Translations under genes and position numbers: made by a program
Assembly (NCBI GenBank): GCA_900556285.1
Contig: USOF01000043.1
Coordinates: 1 to 7,693 of the forward strand
Origin: an uncultured Collinsella sp.
Lineage (GTDB): Bacteria > Actinomycetota > Coriobacteriia > Coriobacteriales > Coriobacteriaceae
Reading direction: 5' to 3'
Length of the DNA: 7,693 bases
Notes under the pieces: generated by a model
Seen by the model: only the letters and a program-made list of their open reading frames with translations
What the model was told of the DNA's origin: nothing
The model's database searches: none
Shown: piece after piece, positions 5,608 through 7,693 of the stretch
How positions within the stretch are numbered: the first letter of the stretch is position 1
Layout of the letters: the number at the start of each line of letters is the position of its first letter

Positions 5608-6285
5608 ATGTCCAAAAAGAACCGTGCCAAGTCCAAGGCCAAGCGCTTTGGCGAAGGCTCGGCCAAGCCGATTGTTTCGGCCGCGACCTACGGCGTGGGC
5701 GGCAATGCGTTTGCGCAGGCCATCGCCGATCCGGTCTCGACGGTGCACTCCAATAAGCCCGAGCTGCTGGTGGTCGACGGCTACAACGTGATCCACTGCA
5801 CGCCACGCTACGAAAAGCTCGTCTACGACCATTCCGACGATCCGTATTCCAACGACGTTCACGATATGGCGCGCACCGCCCTCATCAACGACGTCGCCGC
5901 CTTTGCCCAGGGCCGCTACGAGGCCGTGATCGTGTTCGACGGCGCGGGCAATATCTCCAGCGAGCGCCCCAACCTGCCGGCCCGTGGCGTGCGCATTGAG
6001 TTTTCGCCGACGGGCGTCTCTGCCGATACCGTGGTGCAGAAGCTCTGCATCGAGGCACGCGAGGAAGGCCGTGCGTGCTCCGTGGTATCGAGCGACGGCA
6101 CGATTCAAGCCGTCGTCATGGGCAAGGGTGTCACGCGCATCTCGAGCCGCATGCTGGTGGACGAGATCAAACAGATCGATAGCGACGTTCACGAGGCAGA
6201 GGAAGCTCCGCAGATCAAGATGACTCTGGGCAGTCGCCTGAGCCCCGATGCCCTGGCCAAGCTCAAGGCCCTGCGCGGGAGGTAG
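5608..6285 (+). CDS. rae1: NYN-domain ribonuclease, YacP/Rae1 family
   Basis: The YacP family has a PIN-like NYN nuclease fold. In B. subtilis this protein (Rae1) enters the ribosomal A site and cuts mRNA during translation. The 225-residue product has the expected acidic active-site set: D57 (LLVVDGYNVIH), D111 (VIVFDGAG), D140 (GVSADTVVQ) and D163 (VVSSDGTIQ). Secondary structure order fits the fold. Residues 1-50 form a basic N-terminal extension not present in the roughly 170-residue Bacillus protein, so function could differ. The start is 3 bases after the rlmB stop, with a strong GGAGGAG site (5595-5601), indicating co-expression. The gene converges on the kinase-like gene 27 bases away, and its transcript most likely ends at the hairpin at 6346-6370. 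Confidence 0.85.
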   Translation: MSKKNRAKSKAKRFGEGSAKPIVSAATYGVGGNAFAQAIADPVSTVHSNKPELLVVDGYNVIHCTPRYEKLVYDHSDDPYSNDVHDMARTALINDVAAFAQGRYEAVIVFDGAGNISSERPNLPARGVRIEFSPTGVSADTVVQKLCIEAREEGRACSVVSSDGTIQAVVMGKGVTRISSRMLVDEIKQIDSDVHEAEEAPQIKMTLGSRLSPDALAKLKALRGR

Positions 6286-6312
6286 GGGAGCTGCCGGCGT
6301 GGCGCTGTCTCG

Positions 6313-7653
6313 CTAACTCCATTCAGCGATGTCGATCATTCTACGGAGGCGCCATGTAAGCGCCTCTTTTAGATATGGCAGCCTTGCCGTGAGCGCGTCG
6401 TTTCTGGACAGAATCTCGATTGCCTCGTCAACGAAGCCTTCGAGTTTGTCGCCGTCAAACCAGCCCATGTCCTCGACGAGCAACATTTGTTTGGCGGGGC
6501 TTGAATGAAATTGTGCGCTGGTAAAACTGTGCTCTCCCGCCCTAAGCTCCTCTAGTGATATGTTGCACCAGAGTGATGAGCCCGAATCGAAGATGGGGGC
6601 TGGTCTGCAGGCCAGTGAGTTGACGTTTCGCACGAGGCCGAAGTTGCGCCAATGACGATCGTAGTTGGCAATGATGTCATCGCATACGATCATGCGGTCA
6701 AGGGCATCCTTGACGCCTGTCACCCCGAGCTCCTCGCAGTTTGCTACGTATCGCTCGTAGTCGGCTAGTCGTTCACCTGCGTTTGCGTACTGGTTTACAT
6801 AGAACGCAGGGACATACTCTTCTTCATCAGTTAAGAAGACATCGCATATGCTCAGGGCGGAAGTGCCCGTGCCCTCGAGCGAGTAAGGCACAAAATCGCT
6901 GGCATTTAGGATGCGACGATGGAGCGCGGTCGCCACCAGCTCGTTATAAGGTTCCTGGTTCAGGTGCGCTCCTGCCTTATGCAGAATTCGACGCCCGCCC
7001 TCGCATGTCCAGTACTTTTGAAGATTGCCGTCCGAGGTGTTGTCGGGCTTTGCGGCAGCTGCCTTGCCCTCTGGGGCGAAGGACGCGATGGACAGAGAGA
7101 CGTCGTCAAAAGCATTATTGAAGAAGTTAATATCTTCCCACGCGAGACCGGAGCCTTGGGGTCTAATCCAATACTGGTCGGATAAGGAGAGGCCAAGATT
7201 TCGCTGTACGAGTTCATCGGGAACATCGACTGCGGCTTCTGCAAGCAGGGAGGCTAGCCCAATGCGTGCGAGCGGGATACCGCGGCCGCGCCACCAGATG
7301 CGGAAGGAGTCGAGCGATATGGGACTATTAGGGCCAAATACTCCAATAGGGGCGTGGGCACGATCGACGTCGGCGCCGATGTGGGTAAAGTCTTTTCGCG
7401 ATGTGCTGTAGACCAGCTGAGCGACTTCGTGTGTGCGATTCATGAGGGTGAATGCGATCTCGCTCTTACCGTGGCCGCGGCGGGGACGTCCCCCCGTTTT
7501 GGTCACGGAACGGAGTCGCGTGTCGACGCTGTCTTTGTCGATGAGCCATACACCAGAAGCCTTGCGGGCCTCAAGTGCTCCGTTTTTTATGAGCTCCTGC
7601 ACCCTGCGCGGGGTGATGTCGAGTAGTTCGGCTGCTTCCTTCGTGGTCAACAT
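6313..7653 (-). CDS. HTH-HipA-like kinase fusion protein (toxin-like accessory gene)
   Basis: The 446-residue product has three parts. Residues 1-50 (MLTTKEAAELLDITPRRVQELIKNG...) are an excisionase/MerR-like helix-turn-helix; a basic linker (51-63) follows. Residues 65-140 form a module ending in WWRGRGIPLAR. Residues 150-446 resemble the HipA Ser/Thr kinase fold: a Gly/Ser segment before KYW (205-215), a candidate ATP lysine K226 (RILHKAG), NE at 237-238 (EPYNELVAT), the catalytic segment NYDRHWRNFG (D332, N337), and a metal-binding D356 (IFDSGSS). HipA kinases are toxins that phosphorylate translation factors such as GltX, usually with a separate HTH antitoxin, HipB. Here the HTH is on the same chain and no partner gene is visible, although the 5' flank is cut by the window edge. 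ATG at 7653 has GAAGGG 7 bases upstream. Base composition is lower in GC than the neighbours, suggesting transfer. Substrate unknown; the kinase assignment is by motif. Confidence 0.75.
   Translation of the reverse strand: MLTTKEAAELLDITPRRVQELIKNGALEARKASGVWLIDKDSVDTRLRSVTKTGGRPRRGHGKSEIAFTLMNRTHEVAQLVYSTSRKDFTHIGADVDRAHAPIGVFGPNSPISLDSFRIWWRGRGIPLARIGLASLLAEAAVDVPDELVQRNLGLSLSDQYWIRPQGSGLAWEDINFFNNAFDDVSLSIASFAPEGKAAAAKPDNTSDGNLQKYWTCEGGRRILHKAGAHLNQEPYNELVATALHRRILNASDFVPYSLEGTGTSALSICDVFLTDEEEYVPAFYVNQYANAGERLADYERYVANCEELGVTGVKDALDRMIVCDDIIANYDRHWRNFGLVRNVNSLACRPAPIFDSGSSLWCNISLEELRAGEHSFTSAQFHSSPAKQMLLVEDMGWFDGDKLEGFVDEAIEILSRNDALTARLPYLKEALTWRLRRMIDIAEWS
6346..6370 (+). terminator. Intrinsic terminator of the rlmB-rae1 transcript, inside the convergent gene
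   Basis: GAGGCGC (6346-6352) and GCGCCTC (6360-6366) form a perfect 7-bp stem with a CATGTAA loop, followed by TTTT (6367-6370). It works on the plus strand only, because the minus strand has no T-run after the hairpin. It lies about 60 bases past the rae1 stop, within the last twenty or so codons of the kinase-like gene (residues around KEALTWRLRRM). It is the only good terminator after rae1. Confidence 0.8.
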
Positions 7654-7654
7654 C

Positions 7655-7668
7655 GCGAAACCCTTCGC
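7655..7668 (-). promoter_or_regulatory. Hairpin carrying the ribosome binding site of the HTH-HipA gene
   Basis: On the minus strand GCGAA (7668-7664) pairs with TTCGC (7659-7655) around a GGGT loop. The GAAGGG ribosome binding site lies partly in the stem and partly in the loop, and the stem ends 1 base before the start codon. Such a hairpin could limit translation. The stem is only 5 bp, so its effect is uncertain. Confidence 0.4.
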
Positions 7669-7674
7669 CAGAAC

Positions 7675-7692
7675 GAATAGTTTTATATATTC
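7675..7692. repeat. Short inverted repeat spanning the -10 region of the HTH-HipA gene
   Basis: GAATA (7675-7679) and TATTC (7688-7692) are perfect 5-base inverted arms around GTTTTATA. They flank the candidate -10 hexamer on the other strand. The location suits an operator for the gene's own helix-turn-helix domain. AT-rich sequence makes chance symmetry likely, and the window ends 1 base later. Confidence 0.3.
7682..7687 (-). promoter_or_regulatory. Candidate -10 box of the HTH-HipA gene
   Basis: TATAAA on the minus strand matches the TATAAT consensus at 5 of 6 bases and would start transcription about 20 bases before the ATG at 7653. The -35 region lies outside the window. The sharp AT-richness of 7675-7693 against its surroundings supports a promoter. 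Confidence 0.5.
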
Positions 7693-7693
7693 C

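Noticed and set aside
5275..6192. Long minus-strand open frame opposite rlmB and rae1
   Set aside because: Spans two clear plus-strand genes and has no family signature.
6289..6306. Hairpin AGC(t)GCC/GGCGCT in the rae1-kinase gap as a terminator
   Set aside because: Short, bulged and with no T-run on either strand. The perfect hairpin at 6346-6370 is a much better terminator.

Overview
The window looks like a contig end from a GC-rich, gut-type actinobacterium, most likely a member of the Coriobacteriia and plausibly Collinsella. The main genes are strongly GC-biased, yet their order (disA-ispD-ispF-cysS-rlmB-rae1) is a shortened form of a chromosomal block best known from Bacillus. The taxon is inferred from base composition, synteny and protein flavour, not from a marker gene.

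Positions 1-50 are not biological. They are an Illumina Nextera P7/index/transposase adapter left on the contig. The genomic sequence starts at 51, inside mntP, a manganese efflux pump gene on the minus strand whose 3' end is cut off by the library fragment end. mntP has a long leader with a yybP-ykoY-type manganese riboswitch and an overlapping intrinsic terminator. A candidate extended -10 promoter and a 19-base inverted repeat lie upstream, so Mn-dependent antitermination of the exporter can be read directly from the sequence.

Positions 809-6285 hold six plus-strand genes. disA (c-di-AMP synthase), ispD and ispF (two MEP-pathway enzymes) and cysS (cysteinyl-tRNA synthetase) are overlapping or nearly abutting and are probably co-transcribed. 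A 122-base gap with two mutually exclusive hairpins follows. rlmB (rRNA 2'-O-methyltransferase of the SpoU family) and a YacP/Rae1-type NYN-domain ribonuclease come next as a tight pair. The block combines second-messenger signalling, isoprenoid precursor synthesis, tRNA charging and ribosome or mRNA maintenance.

Positions 6313-7653 (minus strand, convergent) encode a 446-residue protein with an N-terminal excisionase/MerR-like helix-turn-helix and a HipA-like kinase domain. Its base composition is clearly lower in GC than the operon, which suggests an acquired accessory gene. The intrinsic terminator of the rlmB-rae1 transcript lies inside the antisense strand of this gene's last codons. Its 5' region, at the window edge, has a TATAAA -10 candidate inside a short inverted repeat, and a small hairpin carrying the ribosome binding site. 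This single-gene regulator-kinase fusion is the best candidate here for an under-described system.
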